Source of the DNA: Wenzhouxiangella sp. | GTDB lineage: Bacteria > Pseudomonadota > Gammaproteobacteria > Xanthomonadales > Wenzhouxiangellaceae | NCBI GenBank assembly: GCA_007118895.1 | Contig: SKQS01000008.1 | Location: forward strand, 1-64,000 | Length of the DNA: 64,000 bases | Reading direction: 5' to 3' | In this document: one piece after another, positions 36,199 through 45,678 of the stretch | How positions within the stretch are numbered: the stretch's first letter is position 1 | Layout of the letters: every line of letters begins with the position of its first letter | Position numbers and translations under genes: made by a program | The notes under the pieces: model-generated | Seen by the model: the letters and a program-made list of their open reading frames with translations, nothing else | The model's database searches: none | What the model was told of the DNA's origin: nothing

Positions 36199-36224
36199 GC
36201 CTGGACCGGATTCCCGGTCCAGGC
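36199..36224. terminator. 11-base-pair hairpin between the DsrE-like gene and leucine dehydrogenase
   Basis: The arms GCCTGGACCGG (36199-36209) and CCGGTCCAGGC (36214-36224) pair perfectly around the loop ATTC. A smaller TCCG/CGGA dyad lies next to it near 36180-36191. It is 50 bases past the DsrE-like stop and 120 bases before the leucine dehydrogenase ATG on the minus strand. With no T run there, it may be a weak terminator or a leader structure. Confidence 0.5.
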
Positions 36225-36273
36225 AGCTGGTCATTTTAACGCAAACGACCCGGAGGATAGGGGGTGGTAGCTT

Positions 36274-36705
36274 TTACTGGGCAAGTATGCGGGTTGCAGG
36301 TGCCATCATCCATGCCGCCACATCGGCCGGATCGGCAACGCCGATGCCGTCAACCAGGTCGTCCGGCGCGTACTCGGTGTTGGGCAGGAAGATTGCGCAG
36401 ACCTCCGCGGTGTGGCCATTGCCGATCAGGCGCATAAGCAAGTCCCGAGCGGTGATATCGCGCGGCGCAAAGGTCTCCGGCTGATGGCTTTCAACCGCCA
36501 GTTCGGCGCCGGCCCCGCACAGCAGCACGCGAACCTCGGCACCCTGATCCATGGCCTGATTGGCCAGTACTAGGGGCATGACCTGCTCCTGCAGCCCGCT
36601 GGCGGTAACAGTGACGAACAGGCGGGATTCACCGTTTCCGGCCATGCTGGTGGAAGCCAGCAGCAGGCTGAATACAGCCAGCGGTCTGAAAAGCGTTCTG
36701 ATCAT
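36274..36705 (-). CDS. DsrE-like periplasmic protein
   Basis: 143 residues from ATG 36705, with AGGAG nine bases upstream. The signal peptide is MIRTLFRPLAVFSLLLASTSMA. The rest (LFVTVTASGLQEQVMPLVLANQAMDQGAEVRVLLCGAGAELAV, split here by position) has the alternating DsrE/DsrF-like fold, with one cysteine in LLCG. DsrE relatives carry sulfur or bind small redox partners. This export-targeted form is of unknown role. It is divergent from acnD. Confidence 0.8.
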   Translation of the reverse strand: MIRTLFRPLAVFSLLLASTSMAGNGESRLFVTVTASGLQEQVMPLVLANQAMDQGAEVRVLLCGAGAELAVESHQPETFAPRDITARDLLMRLIGNGHTAEVCAIFLPNTEYAPDDLVDGIGVADPADVAAWMMAPATRILAQ

Positions 36706-36897
36706 GGGGTTTGCTCCTGGTGTGTTGTATCTTGCGAAAGTGGCCGCAATATTAGCATACGATGAATTAGCGTTCGTCAATGTACTGCGGCGCGGCACTT
36801 TCCGCCCCGGATTCCGCGCGCGGAGCGGCTCGCCGCGGTGCACCGTCCGACCGCCGGGTTATCATGTAGCACTGGTTCACGATCACCGAGCAACGCC

Positions 36898-39495
36898 ATG
36901 AATACTCGCTTCCGCAAGCGCCTGCCAGGCACCGAGCTCGACTACTTCGATGCCCGCGAGGCGGTAGAGGCCATTCGTCCCGGCGCCTGGTGCGGTCTGC
37001 CATACGTTTCGCGCGTGCTGGCCGAGAATCTGGTCCGACGCTGTCCGCCCGAAGAGCTCAACGATTGCCTTGAACAGCTCATCGAGCGCAAGCGCGAACG
37101 CGATTTCCCGTGGTTTCCTGCCCGTGTGGTCTGCCATGACATCCTCGGCCAGACCGCGCTGGTCGACCTGGCGGGCTTGCGCGACGCCATCGCCGACAAG
37201 GGTGGTGACCCGGCCCAGGTCAACCCGGTGGTTCCGGTGCAGCTGATCGTCGACCATTCGCTGGCCGTGGAACACGCCGGCTTCGAAAAGGACGCTTTCG
37301 AGAAGAACCGCCAGATCGAGGAGCGGCGTAATGCCGATCGTTTCGATTTCATCAACTGGACCAGGGAGGCTTTCGACAACGTCGACGTGATTCCGCCCGG
37401 CAATGGCATCATGCACCAGATCAACCTGGAGCGGATGTGCACGGTGGTAGAGGTGCGCGACGGCGTGGCCTTTCCCGACACCCTGGTCGGTACCGACTCG
37501 CACACCCCGCACGTGTGCGCACTCGGCGTGATCGCGATCGGGGTAGGGGGGCTGGAAGCCGAAAACGTGATGCTGGGCCGGGCCTCCTATCTGCGCCTGC
37601 CCGACATCGTCGGCGTGGAGCTGACCGGCCAGCCGGCTCCCGGAATCACTGCCACCGACATCGTGCTGGCGCTGACGGAGTTTCTGCGCAATGAGCGGGT
37701 GGTTGGTGCCTGGCTGGAATTCTTCGGTCCTGGCGCGCGCTCGCTGACCGTGGGTGACCGGGCGACGATATCCAACATGACCCCGGAATATGGCGCTACC
37801 GCCGCGATGTTCCACATCGACGAGCAGACCATTGATTACCTCACGCTGACCGGCCGCGATGAGCACCGGGTCAGGCTGGTTGAAGACTATGCGCGGCATA
37901 CCGGCATCTGGGCCGATGACATCGAGACGGCGGAGTATGAACGAGTGTTGCGCTTCGACCTGTCGACCATCGGCCGCAACATCGCCGGTCCGTCCAACCC
38001 CCACAGCAGGGTTGCCACTTCGGCACTGTCCACCAGTGGCATCGCCGGGCCCTACGAGATACCTGAAGACGGCTCCATGCCCGACGGCGCGGTGATCATT
38101 GCCGCCATCACTTCGTGCACAAACACTTCCAATCCGCGCAACGTGATCGCTGCAGGGCTTCTGGCCAGGAAGGCCAACGAGCTGGGACTGACCCGCAAGC
38201 CATGGGTCAAGTCCTCGTTTGCCCCGGGCTCGATCGCGGTGCGCCTGTACCTGGAAGAAGCCGGCCTGCTGGATGAGCTGGAAAAGCTCGGTTTCGGCAT
38301 CGTCGCCTTTGCCTGTACCACCTGCAATGGCATGAGCGGTGCGCTGGATCCGAAGATCCAGCAGGAGATCATCGATCGCGATGTGCATTCGGTGGCGGTG
38401 CTGTCGGGCAACCGCAACTTCGACGGCCGCATCCACCCCTATGCCAAGCAGTCGTTTCTGGCCTCGCCGGCACTGGTCGTGGCCTATGCCATCGCCGGCT
38501 CGGTACGCTTCGATATCGAGCGTGATGTGCTCGGCGAGGATGCCGATGGCAATCCGATCACCTTGAAGGAGCTGTGGCCCAGCGACTCCGAAATCGACGC
38601 CATCGTCGCCTCCAGCGTCAAGCCGGAGCACTTCCGCAAGGTCTACGAGCCCATGTTCGGGCAGAAATTCAAGCGCATCAGGAAGGTCAGCCCGCTGTAC
38701 GACTGGCGGCCCGAGAGTACCTACATCCGCAGGCCGCCCTACTGGGAAGGCGCACTGGCCGCCGAGCCGTCCTTGACCGGCATGCGGCCGCTGGCCGTGC
38801 TGGGCGACAACATCACCACCGATCACCTGTCGCCGTCCAATGCCATCATGGCCGACAGCGCGGCAGGCGAATACCTGGCGCAAATGGGCCTGCCGGAGGA
38901 AGACTTTAATTCCTACGCCACCCATCGCGGTGATCACCTGACTGCGCAGCGCGCCACCTTTGCCAACCCCAAGCTGATCAACGAGATGGCCGTGGTCGGC
39001 GGTGAGGTGAAACAGGGTTCGTTGACTCGGCTCGAACCTGACGGCAAGGTGATGCGGATGTGGGATGCGATCGAGACCTACATGGAGCGCAAGCAGCCGC
39101 TGATCGTGATTGCCGGCAAGGATTACGGACAGGGCTCCTCGCGCGACTGGGCCGCCAAGGGCGTGCGCCTGGCCGGGGTCGAGGCCATCGTCGCCGAAGG
39201 CTTCGAGCGCATCCACCGCACCAACCTGATCGGCATGGGCGTGCTGCCGCTGGAATTCACCGAGGGTCAGAATCGCAAGACGCTGGCCATTGACGGCAGT
39301 GAGTCTTTCGACGTCCGGGGCGAACCGGCGCCAGGCGCCACGCTCACCCTGGTCATTCACCGTCAGGATGGTGAATCCGTGGAGGTGCCGGTCAAGTGCC
39401 GCCTGGATACCGCCGAGGAGCTGTCTATCTACTCAGCCGGCGGCGTGCTGCAGCGTTTTGCCCAGGACTTTCTGGCCGAGTCGGCGGCGGCGTGA
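36898..39495 (+). CDS. acnD: AcnD, Fe/S-dependent 2-methylcitrate dehydratase
   Basis: 865 residues from ATG 36898 (MNTRFRKRLPGTELDYFDAREAVEAI), the start characteristic of AcnD rather than AcnA. The 4Fe-4S ligands are C407 (ITSCTNTSNP), C473 and C476 (FACTTCNG). GTDSHTPHV, GLLARKANELG and YGQGSSRDWAAKG are further aconitase landmarks. AcnD dehydrates 2-methylcitrate to an isomer that PrpF converts to 2-methylaconitate for the methylcitrate cycle. Neither prpC nor prpB is beside it; prpF is 10 kb away at 49780. An earlier in-frame ATG at 36838 is not supported. Confidence 0.92.
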   Translation: MNTRFRKRLPGTELDYFDAREAVEAIRPGAWCGLPYVSRVLAENLVRRCPPEELNDCLEQLIERKRERDFPWFPARVVCHDILGQTALVDLAGLRDAIADKGGDPAQVNPVVPVQLIVDHSLAVEHAGFEKDAFEKNRQIEERRNADRFDFINWTREAFDNVDVIPPGNGIMHQINLERMCTVVEVRDGVAFPDTLVGTDSHTPHVCALGVIAIGVGGLEAENVMLGRASYLRLPDIVGVELTGQPAPGITATDIVLALTEFLRNERVVGAWLEFFGPGARSLTVGDRATISNMTPEYGATAAMFHIDEQTIDYLTLTGRDEHRVRLVEDYARHTGIWADDIETAEYERVLRFDLSTIGRNIAGPSNPHSRVATSALSTSGIAGPYEIPEDGSMPDGAVIIAAITSCTNTSNPRNVIAAGLLARKANELGLTRKPWVKSSFAPGSIAVRLYLEEAGLLDELEKLGFGIVAFACTTCNGMSGALDPKIQQEIIDRDVHSVAVLSGNRNFDGRIHPYAKQSFLASPALVVAYAIAGSVRFDIERDVLGEDADGNPITLKELWPSDSEIDAIVASSVKPEHFRKVYEPMFGQKFKRIRKVSPLYDWRPESTYIRRPPYWEGALAAEPSLTGMRPLAVLGDNITTDHLSPSNAIMADSAAGEYLAQMGLPEEDFNSYATHRGDHLTAQRATFANPKLINEMAVVGGEVKQGSLTRLEPDGKVMRMWDAIETYMERKQPLIVIAGKDYGQGSSRDWAAKGVRLAGVEAIVAEGFERIHRTNLIGMGVLPLEFTEGQNRKTLAIDGSESFDVRGEPAPGATLTLVIHRQDGESVEVPVKCRLDTAEELSIYSAGGVLQRFAQDFLAESAAA

Positions 39496-39560
39496 GCAAA
39501 CCAGCCGGATCGAGGCTCGATGAAGCGGCCTGTTGTGTCGCTTCGCTTCCGGACTGAGCC

Positions 39561-42500
39561 TTGACTCGCCTCAGGCGTCTTTTTCTGGCTGCCTTGCTGT
39601 CGGCTGGCGCGCTCATCACCCCCTTGGCGCAGGCGCTGTCGCCGGAGGTGCCGGTACACCAGCTGAGCGAGAAATTCTGGGATGTTTCGTCCGGCCTGCC
39701 GCATTCCAGCGGCAAGGCGGTGCTGCAGGCTGCCAGCGGCGCGGTGTGGATTGGCACCCAGAACGGCCTGGCTCGTTTCGACGGCGTCGAGTTCGAGGTG
39801 TTCAGGGCCGATCGTCACCCCGGACTGACCGACAACTACATTCGCGCCCTTTTCGAGGATGAAAGCAGCCGATTGTGGATTGCCACCCAGCGGGGTGTCA
39901 GCTTCCATGAAGGCGGAGACATCCGCATGCCGGGCGGCGAGGGTCGTGCCACCGGGCGTGTTTTTGCAATAGCGCCGGGGCCTGGCCCAGACGAGGTCTG
40001 GCTGGCGACCAATAACGGCCTGTTCCTGGCGAGCCCGGATCGGCTCGAGGCCCATTCTCGGATTCGTGAACCAGTATTCAGCCTGGCGCACATCGAGGGT
40101 GGAAGGCTGGTGGTTGGAGGACGCGGCCGCATCTGGCTGCTGGATGGCAATGAGCTCGAGGTTCATGCACTGCCCGACGAAGAGGCGGAGCTGGTGGTTT
40201 ACACCCTGCTGATTGACGGAAAGGATCTCGTTCAGGGGCTTTCCACGGGTGGTGGTTTGCGACGGGCGCCGATTGAACAGCCGACGGTCTGGACCGAACA
40301 GTTGCTGGAAGACCTCTATGTTCTGGATCTGCTGATCGATCACCATGGCACACTTTGGATTGCCAGCAACTCCGGGCTCAAGCGCAGGCTTCCTGGCAAT
40401 ACCGGGATCGAGGCAGTTCGTACCCGCTCACTGGGCGAGATCGACTGGGTCTGGAGCCTGCATGTCGACACCGAAAGCAATCTCTGGATTGGCTCGCAGT
40501 CCGGGGTCATGAGACTGTCGAAGAGCGCCTTCAGGCACTACGGCGAGATCGACGGTCTGCCGGATGGTCCTGTCTGGGTCTACTTCGAGGACCCGGTCGG
40601 GGATATCTGGGTTGGCAGCGATGACCGCGGCGCGTTTCGCCTCGACGGAGATCATTTCGAGCAGGCCATTTTGCCTCGCGATCTGCCCCATGCCACGGTC
40701 AACGGTTTTCTTGTCGACCGAAATCAGCGCCTGTGGGTGGCGACCATGCGCGGAGTAGCCTGGTTTTCATGGCCTGAAATCGAACCGCTGGAAACCCCGG
40801 CCGAACTGGCAGCGCTAAACGTGCTGGGGTTGATACAGGCTGCTGATGGCAGGGTATGGCTGGCCGCCCGTCCGGGCATCTACTCATGGCGGGAGGGCGA
40901 GCTTGAGCGCGTCGATTCCCGACCGAGGCTGGACCAGTTGCTGGCCAACGACGTGATGGAAGATCGGCGCGGCCGCATCTGGGTGGCCACCGACAACGGT
41001 GTCTTTCGGGGGGATGCCCGCGGGCTGGAGGCCGTCGGCATGGAACTTGGTCTGATGCAGTACACGGCCTCCACCCTGTTCGAATTCCACGACGAGATCT
41101 GGGTCGCCATGGGTGGACCCTTGGCCAGATTTGTCGAGGTTGAAGCGCGCATCTATGATGGTCATGGGCTGGGTACCAGCCTGGGTTCTTTCCTCGCGCT
41201 GGATGCCGACGATCATCTGTGGCTGACCACTCATGAAGGCATCCAGCGCGTGGCGCGCTCGCAGTTTGACCAGATTGATCGCGGAGAGCGGGAAAATCTT
41301 GAGATGGAGGTTTTCGGTCGCCTGACCGACCCGGTAATCGCCCAGTGTACCGGTGGCCAGGGTCAGGCCGGCCTGTACCAGGACGGGCCTGGCGTATTGT
41401 GGTGTCCGACCATGCGTGGGGCCCTGCGGCTGGACCTGGCCAGGGCGGTTCAGGCCCCGCCACCCCCCCTGCCCAGACTCCGGGCTGTGCGTTCCGGCGG
41501 TCAGCTTCATCGCCTGGATTTTGTCGAGCAGGCGCGGCTTGACCTGCCGCCTGAGGCACGGGATCTCGAAGTGGCGTTTTCGGGCCTGCAGTTTCGCCAT
41601 CCGGAAGGGGTGCAGTACCGATACCGGTTGCACGGATTCGATGCTAACTGGCAGGATGCCGAGCGAAGACGCAGCGCCTTCTATACCAACCTGCCGCCAG
41701 GCGACTATCGGTTTGAAGTGTTCGCGCTCAACGAGCACGGCGTGCAGTCGCCGCTGCCGGCCAGCCTGGACCTGCGCTTTGCGCCTCGGCTTCACGAGCG
41801 ACTGGCATTTCGCATTCTTATGCTGATGGTTGGGCTGCTGGGCCTGTACGCGCTGTGGCGCTACAGCGTGCATCAGCTTCGACAGCGTCAGCATGTGCTC
41901 GAACAGCGCGTGCAGGAACGCACCCGGCAGCTCGACGAGGCCAACCGGCAGCTTCGCCAGGCCAGCCTGACCGACCCGCTGACCGGTCTGCGTAACCGCC
42001 GCTACCTGACCGAACACCTGCCGCAGGACGTTGCCCAGGTCGACCGGGCATGGCACGATGCCGAAAACCCTGAGCAGCAGGACATAGTTTTTCTGATTAT
42101 CGACCTGGACCACTTCAAGCGCATCAACGACGAGTACGGACACCGAGTCGGTGACGAGGTGCTGAAACAGATTGGCGAGCTGCTGCTTTCCCTCGCACGA
42201 GAGTCTGACTACATCGTGCGCCTGGGTGGCGAGGAATTTCTGATCGTGGCTCGGCAGGCTTCGCGTTCACAGGCCACGGTACAGGCCGAGCGCATCATGG
42301 CGTCGCTGCGCAGGCAGCGCTACTGCATCGACGGCCACGAAATCGAGTGCAGCTGTTCAATCGGCATCGCCTGTTATCCAGCGCTGCCAGGCAGGCCGCG
42401 TGCCCTGTCGTGGGAATATGCGCTGGAGCTGGCTGACGTGGCGGCCTATCTGGCCAAGGAAGAGGGCCGTGATCGCTGGATTGCTCTGGAGCTGACCGAC

Positions 42501-42605
42501 TCGGCCCAACTGGATGACTTCATGCTGCGCTTGCGCGATAAGGGCGTCGAAGCACTGGCGGCATGCGGAGAGGTGACCCTGCGGCGGGAAAAGTCCCCGG
42601 CCTGA
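39561..42605 (+). CDS. Diguanylate cyclase with periplasmic two-component-regulator propellers
   Basis: 1014 residues from TTG 39561. A signal peptide (ending TPLAQA) leads into propeller repeats (for example SGAVWIGTQNGLARFDG, SRLWIATQRGVSF, SNLWIGSQSGVMRLS, GDIWVGSDDRGAFR). A Y_Y_Y domain follows at about 660-735 (YRYRLHGFDANWQDA). One membrane helix lies at about 748-768, then a coiled coil and the GGDEF domain with RLGGEEFLIV. An RESD upstream of GGEEF matches the product-inhibition I-site. It should make c-di-GMP in response to a periplasmic ligand of unknown type. Confidence 0.93.
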   Translation: MTRLRRLFLAALLSAGALITPLAQALSPEVPVHQLSEKFWDVSSGLPHSSGKAVLQAASGAVWIGTQNGLARFDGVEFEVFRADRHPGLTDNYIRALFEDESSRLWIATQRGVSFHEGGDIRMPGGEGRATGRVFAIAPGPGPDEVWLATNNGLFLASPDRLEAHSRIREPVFSLAHIEGGRLVVGGRGRIWLLDGNELEVHALPDEEAELVVYTLLIDGKDLVQGLSTGGGLRRAPIEQPTVWTEQLLEDLYVLDLLIDHHGTLWIASNSGLKRRLPGNTGIEAVRTRSLGEIDWVWSLHVDTESNLWIGSQSGVMRLSKSAFRHYGEIDGLPDGPVWVYFEDPVGDIWVGSDDRGAFRLDGDHFEQAILPRDLPHATVNGFLVDRNQRLWVATMRGVAWFSWPEIEPLETPAELAALNVLGLIQAADGRVWLAARPGIYSWREGELERVDSRPRLDQLLANDVMEDRRGRIWVATDNGVFRGDARGLEAVGMELGLMQYTASTLFEFHDEIWVAMGGPLARFVEVEARIYDGHGLGTSLGSFLALDADDHLWLTTHEGIQRVARSQFDQIDRGERENLEMEVFGRLTDPVIAQCTGGQGQAGLYQDGPGVLWCPTMRGALRLDLARAVQAPPPPLPRLRAVRSGGQLHRLDFVEQARLDLPPEARDLEVAFSGLQFRHPEGVQYRYRLHGFDANWQDAERRRSAFYTNLPPGDYRFEVFALNEHGVQSPLPASLDLRFAPRLHERLAFRILMLMVGLLGLYALWRYSVHQLRQRQHVLEQRVQERTRQLDEANRQLRQASLTDPLTGLRNRRYLTEHLPQDVAQVDRAWHDAENPEQQDIVFLIIDLDHFKRINDEYGHRVGDEVLKQIGELLLSLARESDYIVRLGGEEFLIVARQASRSQATVQAERIMASLRRQRYCIDGHEIECSCSIGIACYPALPGRPRALSWEYALELADVAAYLAKEEGRDRWIALELTDSAQLDDFMLRLRDKGVEALAACGEVTLRREKSPA

Positions 42606-42640
42606 GCCGGGCAGGAAAGGCCGGGGCCGGTTGCCGGCTC
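42604..42640 (+). terminator. Possible terminator after the propeller-GGDEF gene
   Basis: GAGCCGG (42604-42610) and CCGGCTC (42634-42640) form a stem over a GC-rich inner part that can also pair (GGCCGGGGCCGG). It overlaps the stop of the GGDEF gene. There is no T run, so the call is tentative. Confidence 0.35.
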
Positions 42641-42762
42641 AGATAGTCTAAGGATAGCGAGCGCTATGAGATCAGTTATTGAAAGGCCCAACATCGATAG
42701 CTGGCCGAAAGTCAGGAGGCCGGGATTGGAGCGCCTTGGCTGGTCGCAAGAGCGCCCGATGC

Positions 42763-43581
42763 ATGCCTGAAGGTCCGGAAATGTATCGGGTTGCGCGCCG
42801 GATCAGCCGCACCCTGGGCGATGCACCGTTGGTCGAGGTCTGGTTTGCATTTGACCACCTCAAGGGCTGGTCGGGCCGGCTGGAAGCCCAGCGTCTGGCG
42901 ACGGTGAGGACGCTGGGCAAGGCGCTGCTGCTGGAGTTTGCAGACGGCGTCACCATCTACACTCATAACCAGCTCTATGGGCGCTGGCTGTTCTCCCCGG
43001 CTGATCGTCGCCCCGATACCGGTCGTCAACTGCGTCTGGCCTTGAGCAGCGGTGAGCGCTCGGCGCTGCTCTACAGCGCATCGGAGATCGACGTGCTGGC
43101 CCCGGGCAGCGTCAACGAGCACCCCTTCATTCGCCGCGCCGGGCTTGACATCCTTTCCAGCGGCGCCAATGTGGCCGAGGTTGCCGCCTGGATCTCAAGA
43201 CCGGAGTTTGCCCGTCGGCAACTGGGGCACCTGCTGCTGGACCAGTCCTTTCTGGCCGGGGTAGGCAACTACCTGCGTTCGGAAATCCTTTTCATTGCCG
43301 GCCTGGACCCGACGCGTCGCCCGATGGACCTGGTCCCGACGGAGCAGGCGAAACTGGCCGAGGCGGCGAGAACGATGATGTGGCGGTCGGCTGAAACCGG
43401 CGGCATTACCAACGACCCCCAGCGCGTCCGTCAGCTCAAGGCTGCCGGCTGGCGACGTCGCGACTATCGCCACTTCGTGTTCAGTCGCGAGGGACAGGCC
43501 TGTTTCCTGTGCAATGGCGAGATCACTCGTCAAACGGTCAGCGGGCGGCGCCTGTATGCCTGTGCCCGCTGTCAACGCTGA
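42763..43581 (+). CDS. nei: Endonuclease VIII (Nei), Fpg/Nei family
   Basis: 272 residues from ATG 42763, required because the mature enzyme must start PEGPE: the N-terminal proline is the nucleophile, here in MPEGPEMYRVAR. The lysine in LGKALLLEF, the helix-two-turn-helix near DQSFLAGVGNYLRSEILF and the C-terminal zinc finger ACFLCNGEITRQTVSG...YACARCQ are all present. It excises oxidised pyrimidines and nicks the strand. A longer in-frame start would spoil the N-terminal proline. Confidence 0.95.
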   Translation: MPEGPEMYRVARRISRTLGDAPLVEVWFAFDHLKGWSGRLEAQRLATVRTLGKALLLEFADGVTIYTHNQLYGRWLFSPADRRPDTGRQLRLALSSGERSALLYSASEIDVLAPGSVNEHPFIRRAGLDILSSGANVAEVAAWISRPEFARRQLGHLLLDQSFLAGVGNYLRSEILFIAGLDPTRRPMDLVPTEQAKLAEAARTMMWRSAETGGITNDPQRVRQLKAAGWRRRDYRHFVFSREGQACFLCNGEITRQTVSGRRLYACARCQR

Positions 43582-43637
43582 GCTTAAGAGCGTAAGCGTT
43601 GCTGGCCCCAAAGTGTTGGCCGGCGAAAAAGCCTCTC

Positions 43638-44507
43638 TCAGGGGAGCTGACGCAGCACCTTTTCCCGCTCGCGCTGGTAGTCCTCTGCCGAAATCAGGCC
43701 GTCGTCGTATAGCGTTTTCAGAAAGGCCAGTCGGTCCCGAATGGCCTCACGACTTGTTGGCAAATCATCCGGCATTTCCGGCAGTGCGGCTTGCGAAGCG
43801 GGGCTTGCCGACGTGGCTGTCTGCGCGGGTTCCGGATCGGTAGCTGGCGATGCGATGGGTGCTAGGTCTCGAGTACCAGCCCTCGCCGGCGTCGTCTCGA
43901 TGCCTGCCTTGACCCACATCGGCCAGGAAGATCCATCACCGCGGCGCTTGGCCACGAACACCGAGTCTTCCACGTTCAGGCGTGTCAGTGCGCGGTCGCT
44001 TGCAAGCGGGTCGCCAAACGAGAAATCGCGGAACCGCGTGAAGTCGTCATCAACCGTCATCAGCTGGCGAATGCCGGCAAATGCAATGTTCAGCTCGCGC
44101 TGGTCATCGACGAAAACGGTGCCCTCGGTCTTGCGCATGTTGCCGATGCCCATGCCGATGTGGCCGAAGGAGACGAAGTCAACCCGCTGGTCAGAGCGGG
44201 CTGAAGTCAGCGCTTCGGACAGACCGGGCGCCAGTGAATTGATTTCTACCTCACTGAAAACCGGCTGGTGACCGCCGGACAGCAATCGGCCGCCTTCTTC
44301 GTACTCCAGTGCGGCAAGAAACGCGGCCATCGCATCGGCTTCGATCCGGTGCGGGTGGGCCAGGGCGGAGCCGGCTTGCCCTGCCGGTGCAAGGCGCACG
44401 ATGTGATGATCATCGCTGGATTGGGCAGTCGTGCGGTCCGGTGTTGCGCAGCCGACCAGGCACAGGACAAGCCCAGCGGCAAGGATCGAACTCAGTGAGC
44501 GAAACAT
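43638..44507 (-). CDS. Lipoprotein with C-terminal SHOCT-like segment
   Basis: 289 residues with lipoprotein signal MFRSLSSILAAGLVLCLVGC (lipid cysteine 20). The central domain of about 150 residues is unknown (GGRLLSGGHQPVFSEVEI, FGHIGMGIGNMRKTEGTVFVDD). A proline- and alanine-rich linker leads to a SHOCT-like end (RLAFLKTLYDDGLISAEDYQREREKVL). SHOCT segments often sit on oligomerising or membrane proteins. No enzyme motif is visible. It is divergent from the oxidoreductase at 44710. Confidence 0.85.
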   Translation of the reverse strand: MFRSLSSILAAGLVLCLVGCATPDRTTAQSSDDHHIVRLAPAGQAGSALAHPHRIEADAMAAFLAALEYEEGGRLLSGGHQPVFSEVEINSLAPGLSEALTSARSDQRVDFVSFGHIGMGIGNMRKTEGTVFVDDQRELNIAFAGIRQLMTVDDDFTRFRDFSFGDPLASDRALTRLNVEDSVFVAKRRGDGSSWPMWVKAGIETTPARAGTRDLAPIASPATDPEPAQTATSASPASQAALPEMPDDLPTSREAIRDRLAFLKTLYDDGLISAEDYQREREKVLRQLP

Positions 44508-44709
44508 GATGGGACCTGCGTCGGTAAAACATCAGACTACCATCCGGATTATTTCAGTTTATTGACAGCGCAACGAAATTCCGGTGACGTTCCATTGTCT
44601 GGCGGGTTAATAACTCAGCTCTCTTGTGGGGTCCTGTACTGACGAGAACACGACGTCTGCGGTTGTTCTGCTACCCTTCAACGCAATTGAATGGAGCCCG
44701 AGAGTCTCG

Positions 44710-45678
44710 ATGAAAGCAATACAGATCCACGAGTTCGGCGACCCCGCGAAAATTGCCCCGCAGGAAATTGACGCCCCGCCGGCGCCGGGGCCCGGGCAGG
44801 TGCGCCTGGATGTGGCCGGAGTCGGCATCGGCTATTTCGATGGCCTGCTGATCCGCGGCGACTATCAGATCCGCCCGGAGCTGCCGTTCATCCCCGGCAG
44901 TTCGCTTGCCGGCCGGGTCGAGTCGACAGGCGAGGGGGTCAGTCATCTTTCGCCGGGTGACCTGGTCGCCGCATTCGCCCTTCATGGCGGCATGGCCGAG
45001 CAGATTCTGCTGCCGGTAAGCTCTTGCGCGCCACTGCCGCCAGGCATCGATCCGCTGGCCGCGGCGAATTTCTTCATCGCCTGGGCCACCAGTCTGTACG
45101 GCCTGCGCGAGATCGGCGGCCTGGCGACTGACGAAACGGTGCTGGTGCTGGGTGCAGCCGGCACCACCGGCAGCACCGCAATCCAGTGCGCCAAGGCCAT
45201 GGGCGCCCGCGTCATTGCTTGCGCCAGCAGCGAGGAAAAGCGAGCCCATTGCCTGGCCCAGGGCGCGGAGCTGGTCATCAACTACACCGCTCCTGACTGG
45301 CGTGAGCAGGTCAAACAATCTGTTGGCGCGGTCGACGTGGTCTACGATCCGGTCGGCGGGGAAATGGCCGAGCCAGCTCTGAGGCTGCTCAAGCCAGGCG
45401 GCCGTTACCTGGTGGTCGGCTTCGTCACCGGTATTGCACGAATTCCACTCAACCTGCCGCTGCTCAAGCGCTGCAGCATTCATGGGGTCAACTGGGGTGG
45501 TTCGGTAATGGCCGACCCTTCCGTCGTGCCGCCCGTGATCCGCACGCTGGCCGAGTGGTCCCTGCAGGGCAGGATCGACCCGGCGCCTGCCGGGATTTTC
45601 GACCTGGACCATGCCGGAGAAGCCTTCGCCGCGTTGTTCGATCGGCGCTCCCTGGGCAGCATCGTGGTGCGGCCATGA
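44710..45678 (+). CDS. Quinone oxidoreductase-like zinc-free alcohol dehydrogenase
   Basis: 322 residues from ATG 44710. The N-terminal GroES-like domain has MKAIQIHEFGDPAKI and FIPGSSLAGRVESTGEGV. The NADPH site is VLVLGAAGTTGSTAIQCAKAMGARV, split at its glycines. No zinc-binding cysteine cluster is present, which matches the quinone oxidoreductase/enoyl reductase branch (NADPH-dependent reduction of an activated double bond). It ends ATGA into the DUF427 gene, so they are likely coupled. Confidence 0.9.
   Translation: MKAIQIHEFGDPAKIAPQEIDAPPAPGPGQVRLDVAGVGIGYFDGLLIRGDYQIRPELPFIPGSSLAGRVESTGEGVSHLSPGDLVAAFALHGGMAEQILLPVSSCAPLPPGIDPLAAANFFIAWATSLYGLREIGGLATDETVLVLGAAGTTGSTAIQCAKAMGARVIACASSEEKRAHCLAQGAELVINYTAPDWREQVKQSVGAVDVVYDPVGGEMAEPALRLLKPGGRYLVVGFVTGIARIPLNLPLLKRCSIHGVNWGGSVMADPSVVPPVIRTLAEWSLQGRIDPAPAGIFDLDHAGEAFAALFDRRSLGSIVVRP

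Noticed and set aside
36838-36897. AcnD start at 36838
   Set aside because: The family begins MNTRFRKRLPG, which is at 36898; the extra residues are unlike AcnD.
44562-44590. Sigma-70 promoter before the quinone oxidoreductase (TTGACA at 44562)
   Set aside because: The -35 is perfect, but the sequence at the -10 position (TGACGT) is a poor match, so it is not listed as a feature.
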